Part shown: positions 26,228 through 35,372 of the stretch, one piece after another | How the letters are laid out: each line of letters opens with the position of its first letter | Position numbering within the stretch: position 1 is the first letter of the stretch | Assembly (NCBI RefSeq): GCF_004297265.1 | Contig: NZ_SCUT01000026.1 | Span: 35,794-99,793, forward strand | Source of the DNA: Reyranella sp. | GTDB taxonomy: Bacteria > Pseudomonadota > Alphaproteobacteria > Reyranellales > Reyranellaceae | Direction: 5' to 3' | DNA length: 64,000 nt | Made by a program: the position numbers and the translations under genes | Notes under the pieces: model-generated | The model's input: only the letters and a program-made list of their open reading frames with translations | The model's database searches: none | What the model was told of the DNA's origin: nothing

Positions 26228-27286
26228 ATGCGCGAAAACGGCTTCCGTGCGATCGGCGGTCTGGCCCAGAAGCTCACGTCCGGCATGGCGAAAGGCCGCG
26301 GCGCTTCCCTCGTGCGACTGAAGGCCGACTGGCCGGCGGTCGTCGGGCCGGAGCTGGCGCGCACCACGCGGCCCGACGCGCTGCTGGCCGGGCGCGGCGC
26401 GCGCGCCGGCAAGGCCTTGCGGCTGAAGGTTGCCGGCGCCGCTGCCCTCGAGGTCCAGCACAGGAGTGGCCAGATCGTGGAACGGGTGAATGCCTATTTC
26501 GGGCACAAGGTGATCGACGACGTGCGGATCGTGCAGGGCGTCATCCCGGCGCCGCGACCGGCACCCCGGGTCCAGCGCCGGGATCCCGCGGTCGAGCAGG
26601 CGGTGGCCAGCCGCACGGCGGCGGTCGAGGATCCAGGCCTGCGCGCGGCGCTGACGCGGCTGGGCGCCCGCATCACCGCCGGGCGCCGTGGTTTCCTGCT
26701 GGGTGGCCTGGGAGCGCTGTGCGTCGCGGACGACCTGCGGGCACAGTCTTCGGCGGCAAAGTTCCTCGATCCGCAGCCCGGCGATCACGTTCTGGGCCGT
26801 CCCGACGCCCCCAACGTGCTGATCGACTATGCCTCCTTCACCTGTCCGCACTGCGCCACCTTCAACAATGCGGTCATGCCGGCCCTGAAGCGCGACTGGA
26901 TCGATACCGGCAAGCTGAAGCTGGTGCACCGCCACTTCCCGTCGGACGCGCTCGCCACGCGCGCCAGCCTGCTGGCGGAATGCGCCGGGCCGGAGGGGTT
27001 CTTCGCCGCCGTCGACACGCTGTTCCGGACGCAGGTCCAGTGGATGACCGCCGCCGATCCGGCGGCGGAACTGATGACCGTGCTGGTGGGGCAGGGGGTG
27101 AGCGAGGCCGAGGCGCAGGCCTGCGTCGCGAACGACCGGCTTTTGGACAAAGTCATCGCCGACGTGCAGTCCGGGCAGGCGCTGGGCGTGAATTCCACCC
27201 CGACCGTGTTCATCAACGAGCAGGGATACGGCAATCCGGGCGGGATCGACGCCATCGCGGCGATTTTACGTCAGGTGGGCCGTTAA
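26228..27286 (+). CDS. DUF721 (DciA-like) domain fused to a DsbA-like thioredoxin domain
   Basis: One 352-aa reading frame with two unrelated parts. Residues about 5-110 form a DUF721/DciA domain (MRENGFRAIGGLAQKLT, then LVRLKADWPAVVGPELARTT), related to the replicative-helicase loader. A Pro/Arg-rich linker follows, then at 151-173 a Tat-like signal (AGRRGFLLGGLGALC ending DDLRAQ). Residues about 175-350 are a DsbA-type thioredoxin domain with CxxC at 206-209 (FTCPHC) and the cis-Pro loop NSTPTVF. No stop separates them. An in-frame GTG at 26603 could start a separate DsbA product. The next gene is a second DsbA-like protein. Confidence 0.8.
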   Translation: MRENGFRAIGGLAQKLTSGMAKGRGASLVRLKADWPAVVGPELARTTRPDALLAGRGARAGKALRLKVAGAAALEVQHRSGQIVERVNAYFGHKVIDDVRIVQGVIPAPRPAPRVQRRDPAVEQAVASRTAAVEDPGLRAALTRLGARITAGRRGFLLGGLGALCVADDLRAQSSAAKFLDPQPGDHVLGRPDAPNVLIDYASFTCPHCATFNNAVMPALKRDWIDTGKLKLVHRHFPSDALATRASLLAECAGPEGFFAAVDTLFRTQVQWMTAADPAAELMTVLVGQGVSEAEAQACVANDRLLDKVIADVQSGQALGVNSTPTVFINEQGYGNPGGIDAIAAILRQVGR

Positions 27287-27341
27287 CGTTTGACTCCCCA
27301 CAGGCGGAATTCCCAAGATGTAGTGGAGAGGGCAGATTAAA

Positions 27342-27998
27342 ATGCGGAATATCTTGATCGTCGCCGGCGGAGCCGTGGCGGTGGCAGCGATTGCGGCCGG
27401 CGTCTACTTCGGCGCCCGCGCGCCCTCGTCCCCGCCGCCGGTGGCGGCCGTTTCGGCGCCCAACAAGGCCGCCCTCGAGAGTGTGCAGGCGGGCGATCAC
27501 GTGCTGGGCGATCCGAAGGCGCCGATCACGGTCATCGAGTACGCCTCCCTTACCTGCTCGCACTGTGCGCATTTCCACACGCAGATCCTGCCCGAGATCA
27601 AGAAGAAGTGGATCGATACCGGCAAGGTGAAGCTGGTCTATCGCGACTTCCCGCTCGACCAGGTCGCGGCCAAGGCCGCGCAGATCGCCGAATGCGCCGG
27701 CAACGACAAGTATTTCGGCGTGATCGACATCATCTTCCGCGGCCAGCCGCAGTGGGCCACGGCGACCGATCCGCTGGCCGAACTCGCCAAGCCGCTGCGC
27801 ATCGCCGGCATGGGCGAGAACGAGATCAAGGCATGCCTCGCCAACGACGCGATGAGCAATGCGGTGATCAAGGACTACCAGGGTGGCGAGGCGATGGGCG
27901 TCAACTCCACGCCGACCCTGTTCATCAATGGCCAGCTCTATCGCGGGTCCCGCTCGGTCGACGAACTCGACGGCGTGTTCTCCAAGCTCGCCAAGTAG
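27342..27998 (+). CDS. DsbA family thiol-disulfide oxidoreductase
   Basis: A 218-aa periplasmic protein with an N-terminal signal anchor (MRNILIVAGGAVAVAAIAAGV) and a Pro-rich linker. The thioredoxin domain with helical insert has CxxC in LTCSHCAHF and the cis-Pro loop NSTPTLFINGQ. It resembles the DsbA half of the preceding fusion closely (QAGDHVLGDPKAP versus QPGDHVLGRPDAP), so the two arose by duplication. It starts 55 bases after the fusion gene and ends 34 bases before smc. The role is disulfide formation or isomerisation in secreted proteins. Confidence 0.92.
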   Translation: MRNILIVAGGAVAVAAIAAGVYFGARAPSSPPPVAAVSAPNKAALESVQAGDHVLGDPKAPITVIEYASLTCSHCAHFHTQILPEIKKKWIDTGKVKLVYRDFPLDQVAAKAAQIAECAGNDKYFGVIDIIFRGQPQWATATDPLAELAKPLRIAGMGENEIKACLANDAMSNAVIKDYQGGEAMGVNSTPTLFINGQLYRGSRSVDELDGVFSKLAK

Positions 27999-28032
27999 GC
28001 AAACCGGCAAGAACCCAGACAGGCGTGGTGTA

Positions 28033-31000
28033 ATGGTCCAGTTCGACAAGCTCCGGCTCTCCGGCTTCAAGTCCTTCGTCGACCCGACCGAGCTCGTGAT
28101 CGAGCCCGGCATGACCGGGATCGTGGGGCCGAACGGCTGCGGCAAGTCGAACCTGGTCGAGGCGCTGAAGTGGGTGATGGGCGAGACCTCCGCCAAGCAG
28201 ATGCGCGGCTCGGAGATGGAGGACGTCATCTTCGCGGGCTCAGGCCAGCGGCCGGCGCGCAACATCGCCGAGGTGATGCTGTCGCTGGACAACAAGACCC
28301 GCACCGCGCCGGCCATGGTGAACGACACCGACCAGCTCGACGTCGTGCGCCGCATCGAGCGCGGCCACGGCTCGGCCTATTCGGTGAACGGCAAGGAAAT
28401 CCGCGCCCGCGACGTGCAGACGCTGTTCGCCGACGCCGCGACCGGTTCGCGTTCCACGGCGCTGGTCAGCCAGGGCCGCATCGGCACGCTCATCAACGCC
28501 AAGCCGGCCGATCGCCGCTCGGTCATCGACGAGGCAGCCGGCATCACCGGTCTCTATTCCCGCCGTCACGAGGCCGAGCTGCGGTTGCGCGCCGCCGAGC
28601 AGAACCTCGCCCGCGTGCAGGACGTGCTCGTCGCGCTGGAAGAGCAGCACAAGGGGCTGAAGCGCCAGGCCCGCCAGGCCAGCCGCTATCGCAACCTGTC
28701 CGACCATATCCGCCGCGCCGAAGCTGCCGTGCTGGCGCTGAAGCTCGCCAATGCCGAGCGCGATCTGGCCGAGTCGGCCGAGCGCCTGAAGGAAGCCGAG
28801 GCCCAGGTCGCCGACCTGACGCGCCTGGTCGGCCTCGCCACCACCGCGCAGGCTGAAGCCGCGACGGCGCTGCCGCCGTTGCGCAATGACGAAGCCGCCG
28901 CCGCCGCGGGCCTGCAGCGCCTGCGCGTGGCCCACGATGCGCTGACCGCGGAGGCCGAGCGCGTCGCCGCCGCGCAGTTCGAGGCCGAGAGGCGGCTGCA
29001 GCAGACCGAGCAGGATCTGGCGCGCGAGCAGGGCCGCAAGAACGACGCCGAGGCCGCCATCTCCGACCTCGCCGGCCAGCGCGAGCGTCTGGAAGAGGAG
29101 CGTTTCGGCGAAGAGGATCGTGCCGCCGCGGCCGAGGAAGCGCGCGACACGGCGCGCAGCGAGACCAGCGTGGCCGAGATCGAGCTCGATCGCCTGACCC
29201 GCCAGATCGCCGACGACGAGGCGTTGCGCCAGAGCGTCTCGCGCGAGATCGCGGAGTTGCAGGACCGCCTGCGCCGCCTGTCGTCGCGTCGCGATGAGGT
29301 CACGGCGCAACAGCAACAGCTCGAGGCCGAACTGTCCAACCTGCCGGCGTTGCCGGAAGTCGAGGCAGAACTCGAAGCCGCCCGCGCCGCGCTGGAAGAA
29401 GCGCGTTTCAGCGGCCAGGAGGCGATCGAAGCCGCACGCGAGGCCGAGCGCTATGAATCGGACGCCGCGCGTCAGGCGGTCGCCAGGGCCGAGGCGGAGC
29501 GCCTCGACATGGAAAAGGCCCGTGCGGCGGAGCGCCAGGCGGCGGAAGCAAGCCACGCCACCGCCGTCGAGGCGCTGCAGAAGACCAATGCGCGGCTGAC
29601 CAAGCTGCGCGCCGAGGAAGCGGGCGTCGCCGCCGCGCTGAAGTCGGCGGCCGATTCATTGTGGCCGCCACTGCTCGACGCGCTCACCGTCGAGCCGGGC
29701 TTCGAAAAGGCGTTGGGCGCCGCCTTCGGCGACGAGCTCGAGGCTTCTTCGGATCGCGGCGCGCCGGTTCACTGGTTGCCGCTCGAGACGCTGACCGAGA
29801 CGCCGGCCCTGCCCGAGGGAGCGACACCGCTGGGCGCGCATGTCGGCGCCCTGCCGGAACTGGCCCGGCGCCTCGCCTTCATCGGCATCGTGGCCAACGA
29901 CGAGACCGGTGCGGCCCTGCAGGCTGCTCTCAAGCCCGGCCAGCAGCTGGTCACCCGCGAGGGCGCCGTCTGGCGCTGGGACGGCTACACGATGCGGGCC
30001 GGTGCGCCGTCGACCGCTGCGGTGCGGCTGAGCCAGCGCAACCGCCTGGCCGAGATCCGCCATCAGATCGACGGTATCGTCGCCGAGCAGGCGATCGAGC
30101 AGGCCCGCGTCGATGCCGAGAAGACCTGGCTCGCCGCGGCCCGTGATGCCGAGAAGACCTGCGTCGACCAGGCCCGCGCCCATGAGCGCAGCGTGGCCGA
30201 CGCCGCGCGCCGCAAGACGCAGGAAGCCGGCGAAGCGACCCGGGCCGCCGAGCGCGCCGCCCAGTCGGCCATCGGCACCGCCGAGCGCCTGGCCACGCAG
30301 GCCCGCGACCGTCACGTCGAGATTGCCCGTCGCACCGACCAGCTGCGCACCCGCCTTGCCGGTATCGAGACGGTGGTGGCCGAAGTGCTGGGCGACATCG
30401 CCGAGGTCGAGATGCGCCGCACCTTCCGCGAGGCGCGCCTGTCGTCGATCTCCGACACGCAGGCCGACCGCGCCGAGGCCGGCGCGCTGCGCGTGCGCAT
30501 CGCCGAGCTGCGGGCGGCGCTGGTCGAGGCCGAGGGCCAGTGCGACCGTCTCGCCCGCGAATCGAAGATGCGGGTCGAGCGTCTGGCGCAGATCGCACAG
30601 GACCATGAAGGCTGGAGCAAGCGGCTGCGCGAGGCGGACGGTCAGATCGTCGAACTCGACGCACGGCGCGAGCAGACCGCGGCCGCGATCGCCGAACTCG
30701 CCGCCAAACCGGCCGAGATCGAAGAGAAGCGCATGGTGCTCGGCGAGGAGATCGAGAAGGCCGAGTTCAGCCGCCAGGAAGCCGCCGACCGTTTGGCGAT
30801 CGGCGAGACGCGTCTGTCCGAGGCCGACAAGGCGCTGCGCCAGGCCGAGACCGAGATGGGCAATGCGCGCGAGATGCGCGTCCGCCGCGAAGGCCAGGTC
30901 GAACAGGCCACGAAGGATCGCGAGGCGGTGGTCGAGCGCATCGTCGAGCGCCTGCGCTGCGAGCCCGACGGCGTGATGGCGCTGGCCGAGGTCCAGTCGC

Positions 31001-31689
31001 TGGAAGAGCTGCCGGAACTCGACAAGGCCGAGCACAAGCTCGAGCGCCTGGTGCACGAGCGCGAGACGATGGGTGCGGTCAACCTGCGGGCCGAGGAAGA
31101 GGCCAACGAACTCGAGCAGCAGATCACCGGCATGACGACCGAGCGCGACGACCTGATCGCCGCCATCGGCCGCCTGCGTCAGGGCATCCAGAGCCTCAAT
31201 CGCGAGGGCCGCGAGCGCTTCCTCGCCGCCTTCGAGCAGGTGAGCGGCCACTTCCAGCAGCTCTTCACCAAGCTGTTCGGCGGCGGCAAGGCCGAGCTGC
31301 GGCTCACCGAGTCGGAGGATCCACTCGAGGCAGGCCTCGAGATCCATGCCAGCCCGCCGGGCAAGAAGCTGCAGGTCATGTCGCTGCTGTCGGGTGGCGA
31401 GCAGGCGCTAACGGCGCTGTCGCTGCTGTTCGCGGTGTTCATGACGAACCCGGCGCCGATCTGTGTGCTGGACGAGGTGGACGCACCGCTGGACGACCTC
31501 AACGTGGAGCGTTTCTGCGGCCTGGTGAACGACATTGCCGGCCGCACCGATACGCGCTTCCTGATCATCACCCACCATCGCGTCACGATGGCGCGCATGG
31601 ACCGCCTCTACGGCGTGACCATGGCCGAGCGGGGCGTTTCCCAGCTCGTCTCGGTCAACCTGCAGGAGGCCGATCGCATGGTGGCCTAG
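28033..31689 (+). CDS. smc: Chromosome segregation protein SMC
   Basis: A 1218-aa ATPase that organises and compacts the chromosome. The head halves carry Walker A GPNGCGKS (32-39) at the N-terminus and, at the C-terminus, the ABC signature LLSGGEQALTALSLLFAVF and Walker B PICVLDEVDAPLDDLNVERF. Between them two long coiled coils (Glu/Arg/Ala-rich, about 170-520 and 690-1020) flank a hinge around 540-670. The ATG at 28033 opens the canonical VQFDKLRLSGFKSFVDPTEL; the longer frame upstream lies over the DsbA gene. A strong terminator follows. Confidence 0.97.
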   Translation: MVQFDKLRLSGFKSFVDPTELVIEPGMTGIVGPNGCGKSNLVEALKWVMGETSAKQMRGSEMEDVIFAGSGQRPARNIAEVMLSLDNKTRTAPAMVNDTDQLDVVRRIERGHGSAYSVNGKEIRARDVQTLFADAATGSRSTALVSQGRIGTLINAKPADRRSVIDEAAGITGLYSRRHEAELRLRAAEQNLARVQDVLVALEEQHKGLKRQARQASRYRNLSDHIRRAEAAVLALKLANAERDLAESAERLKEAEAQVADLTRLVGLATTAQAEAATALPPLRNDEAAAAAGLQRLRVAHDALTAEAERVAAAQFEAERRLQQTEQDLAREQGRKNDAEAAISDLAGQRERLEEERFGEEDRAAAAEEARDTARSETSVAEIELDRLTRQIADDEALRQSVSREIAELQDRLRRLSSRRDEVTAQQQQLEAELSNLPALPEVEAELEAARAALEEARFSGQEAIEAAREAERYESDAARQAVARAEAERLDMEKARAAERQAAEASHATAVEALQKTNARLTKLRAEEAGVAAALKSAADSLWPPLLDALTVEPGFEKALGAAFGDELEASSDRGAPVHWLPLETLTETPALPEGATPLGAHVGALPELARRLAFIGIVANDETGAALQAALKPGQQLVTREGAVWRWDGYTMRAGAPSTAAVRLSQRNRLAEIRHQIDGIVAEQAIEQARVDAEKTWLAAARDAEKTCVDQARAHERSVADAARRKTQEAGEATRAAERAAQSAIGTAERLATQARDRHVEIARRTDQLRTRLAGIETVVAEVLGDIAEVEMRRTFREARLSSISDTQADRAEAGALRVRIAELRAALVEAEGQCDRLARESKMRVERLAQIAQDHEGWSKRLREADGQIVELDARREQTAAAIAELAAKPAEIEEKRMVLGEEIEKAEFSRQEAADRLAIGETRLSEADKALRQAETEMGNAREMRVRREGQVEQATKDREAVVERIVERLRCEPDGVMALAEVQSLEELPELDKAEHKLERLVHERETMGAVNLRAEEEANELEQQITGMTTERDDLIAAIGRLRQGIQSLNREGRERFLAAFEQVSGHFQQLFTKLFGGGKAELRLTESEDPLEAGLEIHASPPGKKLQVMSLLSGGEQALTALSLLFAVFMTNPAPICVLDEVDAPLDDLNVERFCGLVNDIAGRTDTRFLIITHHRVTMARMDRLYGVTMAERGVSQLVSVNLQEADRMVA

Positions 31690-31747
31690 GGCCGCCCAAC
31701 AAGGTTCAGCCTAAACAAGCAAGACTATCTTCCTCTCAAAAAAAACT

Positions 31748-31781
31748 GGGCGCCGGCTGGCCTGACGGCGCCCTTTTCTTT
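31748..31781 (+). terminator. Rho-independent terminator after smc
   Basis: A perfect 8-bp GC stem (GGGCGCCG / CGGCGCCC) with a 10-base loop is followed by TTTTCTTT and preceded by an A-run of eight. It is the clearest intrinsic terminator in the window and separates smc from dapE. Confidence 0.88.
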
Positions 31782-31839
31782 GCCCTGCTTTCCGAGGCCG
31801 CCCTTCTCAGGGCAGGAGCGGGCCTGTAGTGTCCGGCCC

Positions 31840-33027
31840 ATGCCCGATACGCTCAGCTCCACCATCACGGATGTCATCGAACTGACGCGCACGCTCGTCC
31901 GCTGCGAGAGCGTGACACCGCGCGAAGCCGGTGCCCTGCAACTGCTGGAACAGACGCTGTCGCCGCTCGGCTTCAAATGCGAGCGCATGGATTTCACCGA
32001 GGCCGGGACCGACGACGTCGCCAACCTCTATGCCCGCATCGGCACCAGGGGTAAGCATTTCTGCTTCGCCGGCCATTCCGACGTGGTGCCGGTGGGCGAT
32101 CTCTCCTCCTGGACGATCGGGCCTTTCGCGGCCGAACTGTCCGGCGGCTATCTGTTCGGCCGTGGCGCGGCCGACATGAAGGGCGCCATCGCCGCCTTCA
32201 CCGACGCTGCGGCCCGCTTCCTCAGCAAGCGCGGCCGGGACTTCGGCGGCTCGATCAGCCTGCTGATCACCGGCGACGAGGAAGGCCCTGCGGTCAACGG
32301 CACCGTGAAGATGCTGCAACGGCTGGCCGAGCGTGGCGAGACGATCGACGCCTGTGTCGTCGGCGAGCCCACCAGTTCGAAGCGCTTCGGCGACATGATG
32401 AAGATCGGCCGGCGTGGCAGCATGAACGTCGACCTGGTCGTGCGCGGCGTGCAGGGCCATGTGGCGTACCCCGAGCGGCTCGACAATGCCGTTCATCGCC
32501 TCTCGGCGATCATCGAGGCACTGGTGCGCGAGCCGATCGACAAGGGCAGCACGCATTTCCAGCCGACCTCGCTGCAGTTCACCACCGTCGATGTCGGGAA
32601 TGCGGCGACCAACATCGCGCCGGGCGTTGCCAGGGCACGCTTCAACACCCGGTTCAACGACCTCTGGACCTCGAAGACGCTGCTCGCTCACCTGAAGGAG
32701 CGCATCGAGCGCGCCAACGAGGCACTGGGCGGCAACGGCACCGTCGAATACAGCGTCCAGGTCTCGGGCGAATCCTTCTACACGCCGCCGGGACCGCTCA
32801 GCGACCTCGTCGCCGGCGCCATCCGAGACATCGCCGGCGTGGAAGTCGAGCTCTCGACCACCGGCGGCACGTCGGATGCGCGGTTCATCCGCAGCTACTG
32901 CCCGGTGCTCGAATTCGGGCTGGTCGGCGAGAGCATGCACAAGGTCGACGAGAAGAGCGCCGTTGCCGATCTCAAGACGCTGGCCCGCGTCTACGAAACG
33001 GTGCTCGACCGTTACTTCGCGGCCTGA
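31840..33027 (+). CDS. dapE: Succinyl-diaminopimelate desuccinylase
   Basis: A 395-aa M20-family zinc enzyme that removes succinate from N-succinyl-L,L-diaminopimelate in lysine and peptidoglycan synthesis. Metal ligands are visible in FAGHSDVVPVGD (His, then catalytic Asp), GRGAADMKGAIAAF (bridging Asp) and ITGDEEGPAVNGT (Glu general base and ligand). The C-terminal TGGTSDARFI and FGLVGESMHKVDE complete the site. The ATG at 31840 fits homologues; no good ribosome-binding site precedes it. Confidence 0.95.
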   Translation: MPDTLSSTITDVIELTRTLVRCESVTPREAGALQLLEQTLSPLGFKCERMDFTEAGTDDVANLYARIGTRGKHFCFAGHSDVVPVGDLSSWTIGPFAAELSGGYLFGRGAADMKGAIAAFTDAAARFLSKRGRDFGGSISLLITGDEEGPAVNGTVKMLQRLAERGETIDACVVGEPTSSKRFGDMMKIGRRGSMNVDLVVRGVQGHVAYPERLDNAVHRLSAIIEALVREPIDKGSTHFQPTSLQFTTVDVGNAATNIAPGVARARFNTRFNDLWTSKTLLAHLKERIERANEALGGNGTVEYSVQVSGESFYTPPGPLSDLVAGAIRDIAGVEVELSTTGGTSDARFIRSYCPVLEFGLVGESMHKVDEKSAVADLKTLARVYETVLDRYFAA

Positions 33028-33031
33028 GGAC

Positions 33032-33616
33032 GTGCTCGGTACTGGCGAAATCGCCCGGGGAATGCAGGGCGCGCTCGGGCTCCTGAAGCGCGATCCGGCC
33101 GCGCCGTCCTACTTTGACAATACGCGGGAAGCCTGCGTGCGGTCGTTCCAGGTGATGATCCTGGTCGCACCGCTGCACGCGGCCCTGATGCTGCTGCGGT
33201 ATGCGGGCGTGACGTCGACGGCCGACGACCTCGAGATCGTACTGGTCGAAGTGCTGCGCTATGTCGTCGAATGGACCCTGTTTCCTGTCCTGTTCTACGA
33301 GATCGCGCGGCGGCGGAACTGGCTCGACCGGTTTCCGCGCTACATATCGGCACTGAACTGGGTCAACCTGCCGGCGATGATCGTGGCGGTGATCGGCGTG
33401 GTGCTGGCCTCGCTGCTGCCGCCGTTGCCTGGCGAGCTGATACGCATCGGGTTGCAGGCGCTCTTCTTCTACTGGTTCCTGGTGACGACGAGGATGGTGC
33501 TTGGCGCCACCTGGCCGATCGCGGGGCTCCTGCTGATCGTCAACTGGGTGCCGTCGCTGTTCCTCTCACTGATCGTCGATCGCTTCCTCGGCGTCGCCGC
33601 CGCGGTCGGCGCCTAG
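33032..33616 (+). CDS. Hypothetical membrane protein
   Basis: A 194-aa protein starting (probably) at a GTG 4 bases after dapE; an ATG at 33062 is an alternative. It begins with a soluble part (GALGLLKRDPAAPSYFDNT) followed by about four to five hydrophobic helices. No known domain. The last 51 bases overlap the 3' end of truA on the other strand, an unusually long tail-to-tail overlap. Coding status is supported by consistent helices in frame. Confidence 0.6.
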   Translation: MLGTGEIARGMQGALGLLKRDPAAPSYFDNTREACVRSFQVMILVAPLHAALMLLRYAGVTSTADDLEIVLVEVLRYVVEWTLFPVLFYEIARRRNWLDRFPRYISALNWVNLPAMIVAVIGVVLASLLPPLPGELIRIGLQALFFYWFLVTTRMVLGATWPIAGLLLIVNWVPSLFLSLIVDRFLGVAAAVGA

Positions 33617-34354
33617 TTCGTAACGCACTTCCATCAGGCACAGCCCGTGCGGCGGCGCCGTCGGACCGGCCCGCGCACGATCGCGGGCGGCGAGCGCCGC
33701 TTCGACATCGCTGCGGGTCCACTGGCCGCGTCCGACGAGATGCAGCGTGCCGACCATGATGCGCACCTGGTTGTGCAGGAAGGAGCGCGAGCCGACATCG
33801 ACGTGGATCTCCTCGCCGTGGCGCGTGACCTCGAGCAGGTCGAGTGTCTTCAGGGCCGAGGGCGACTGGCAGGAGGTCGAGCGGAAGCTGTTGAAGTCGT
33901 GCCGGCCGACCAGCGCGGTCGCCGCATCCGCCATCAGGTCGACGTCGAGCGAGCCCGGCACGTGCCAGAGCTGGCCACGATCGAGCGCGGGCGGCGCGCG
34001 CCGGTTGATGATCCGGTAGCGGTAGCGCCGCCATGTCGCGGAAAAGCGCGCATGGAAACCCGGCGGTGCGAGCTCCGCGACGAGCACCGACACCGGCTGC
34101 GGCTTCAGGTGGAAGTTGATCGCCGAGCGGATGGTCTCGACCGGCCGCTCGCGCGACAGGTCGAGATGCACGACCTGGCCGCGCGCATGCACGCCGGTAT
34201 CGGTGCGGCCGGCGGCCTGCACGGGCGGGCGCTCCCCGGTGAAGGCGAACACCGCCTCTTCGAGCGCAGCCTGGACGGACGGCCCGTTCGGCTGGCGCTG
34301 CCAGCCGACGAACGGCTCGCCGTCATATTCGATGGTGAGCTTGTAGCGCGGCAC
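33566..34354 (-). CDS. truA: tRNA pseudouridine(38-40) synthase
   Basis: A 262-aa enzyme that makes pseudouridine at positions 38-40 of the tRNA anticodon arm. The N-terminus YKLTIEYDGEPFVGWQRQP and the catalytic Asp in GRTDTGVHARGQVVH are hallmarks; FLHNQVRIMVGTL follows near residue 190. The start is a GTG, 4 bases after the fmt stop, so fmt-truA form an operon. The final residues overlap the convergent membrane-protein gene by 51 bases. Confidence 0.96.
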   Translation of the reverse strand: MPRYKLTIEYDGEPFVGWQRQPNGPSVQAALEEAVFAFTGERPPVQAAGRTDTGVHARGQVVHLDLSRERPVETIRSAINFHLKPQPVSVLVAELAPPGFHARFSATWRRYRYRIINRRAPPALDRGQLWHVPGSLDVDLMADAATALVGRHDFNSFRSTSCQSPSALKTLDLLEVTRHGEEIHVDVGSRSFLHNQVRIMVGTLHLVGRGQWTRSDVEAALAARDRARAGPTAPPHGLCLMEVRYELGADRGGDAEEAIDDQ

Positions 34355-34358
34355 GATG

Positions 34359-35321
34359 TCAGGTCGGCAGGGACGCCGCGGCGGGGGGCGCCAGCACCGT
34401 GCCCGCCTCCAGGGCGAAGCCGCGCAGAAAGGCGTCGGCCGCCTGGGCCGACTTGCCGGGCCGCTGCAGCCTGAGCAGCTTCAGGCCACCGACGCCGCAG
34501 GTCACGACCGGAAACCCGTCGCGCGCGATGGTCACGCTGCCCGGTGCGCCGCCCGCCAAAGTGAGCGCCGCGGCCAGCACCTTGATGCGCTCGACGGCGC
34601 CGTCCCTGGGCGCCTCGAAGGAGGTGCCGGGCCAGGGATGGAAAGCACGCACCTTGCGCTCCAGCTCGGCGGCCGGCCGGCGCCAGTCGAGCACGCCTTC
34701 TTCCTTGCCGAGCTTGTGGGCATAGGTGACGCCCTCCGCGGGCTGGGCGACCGGCTCGATGCTCTGCCGCAGCAGCCCGTCGAGGGTCGACACGATCAGC
34801 CGCGCGCCAAGATCGGCGAGCCGGTCATGGACGCTCTCGGCGGTGTCGGCGGCGGAGATCGGCGTGCTCTCGGCCAGCAGCATCGGGCCGGTGTCGAGGC
34901 CTTCGTCCATGCGCATGGTGGTGACGCCCGTCTCGGCGTCGCCGGCCAGGATGGCGCGAGGGATCGGCGCGGCGCCGCGCCAGCGCGGCAGCAGCGAGCC
35001 GTGGATGTTGATGCAGCCCAGCACCGGCGCATCGAGGAAGCTCTTGGGCAGGATATGCCCGTAGGAGACGACCACGGCGGCATCGAGGTCCAGCGCCTTG
35101 AAGGCCTGGGCCTCCTCGTCACTTTTCAGGGTACGCGGCGTGCGGACCGGCAGGCCCAGCTCGTCGGCCAGTTGATGCACCGGCGTCTTGCGCTCCTGCT
35201 GGCCGCGGCCGGCGGGCTTGGGCGCCCGTGTGTAGACGAAAGCCACATCATGCCCGGCCTCGACCAGCGCGCGGAGGGCCGGTACGGCGAAGGCGGAAGT
35301 GCCGAGGAACGCAATCTTCAT
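34359..35321 (-). CDS. fmt: Methionyl-tRNA formyltransferase
   Basis: A 320-aa enzyme that formylates initiator Met-tRNA with 10-formyl-tetrahydrofolate. The N-terminal domain starts MKIAFLGTSAFAVPALRAL and contains the catalytic loop INIHGSLLPRWRGAAPI with AILAGDAETGVTTMRMDEGLDTG. The C-terminal OB-like domain (about 205-310) binds tRNA. Downstream is truA. The peptide deformylase gene often found before fmt is absent; the next gene upstream is the divergent zapE. Confidence 0.97.
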   Translation of the reverse strand: MKIAFLGTSAFAVPALRALVEAGHDVAFVYTRAPKPAGRGQQERKTPVHQLADELGLPVRTPRTLKSDEEAQAFKALDLDAAVVVSYGHILPKSFLDAPVLGCINIHGSLLPRWRGAAPIPRAILAGDAETGVTTMRMDEGLDTGPMLLAESTPISAADTAESVHDRLADLGARLIVSTLDGLLRQSIEPVAQPAEGVTYAHKLGKEEGVLDWRRPAAELERKVRAFHPWPGTSFEAPRDGAVERIKVLAAALTLAGGAPGSVTIARDGFPVVTCGVGGLKLLRLQRPGKSAQAADAFLRGFALEAGTVLAPPAAASLPT

Positions 35322-35372
35322 CGCCGCACCTTATAGGCAGCCGCGCGGTGGTGAGCTAGGTATGCCGCCGCA

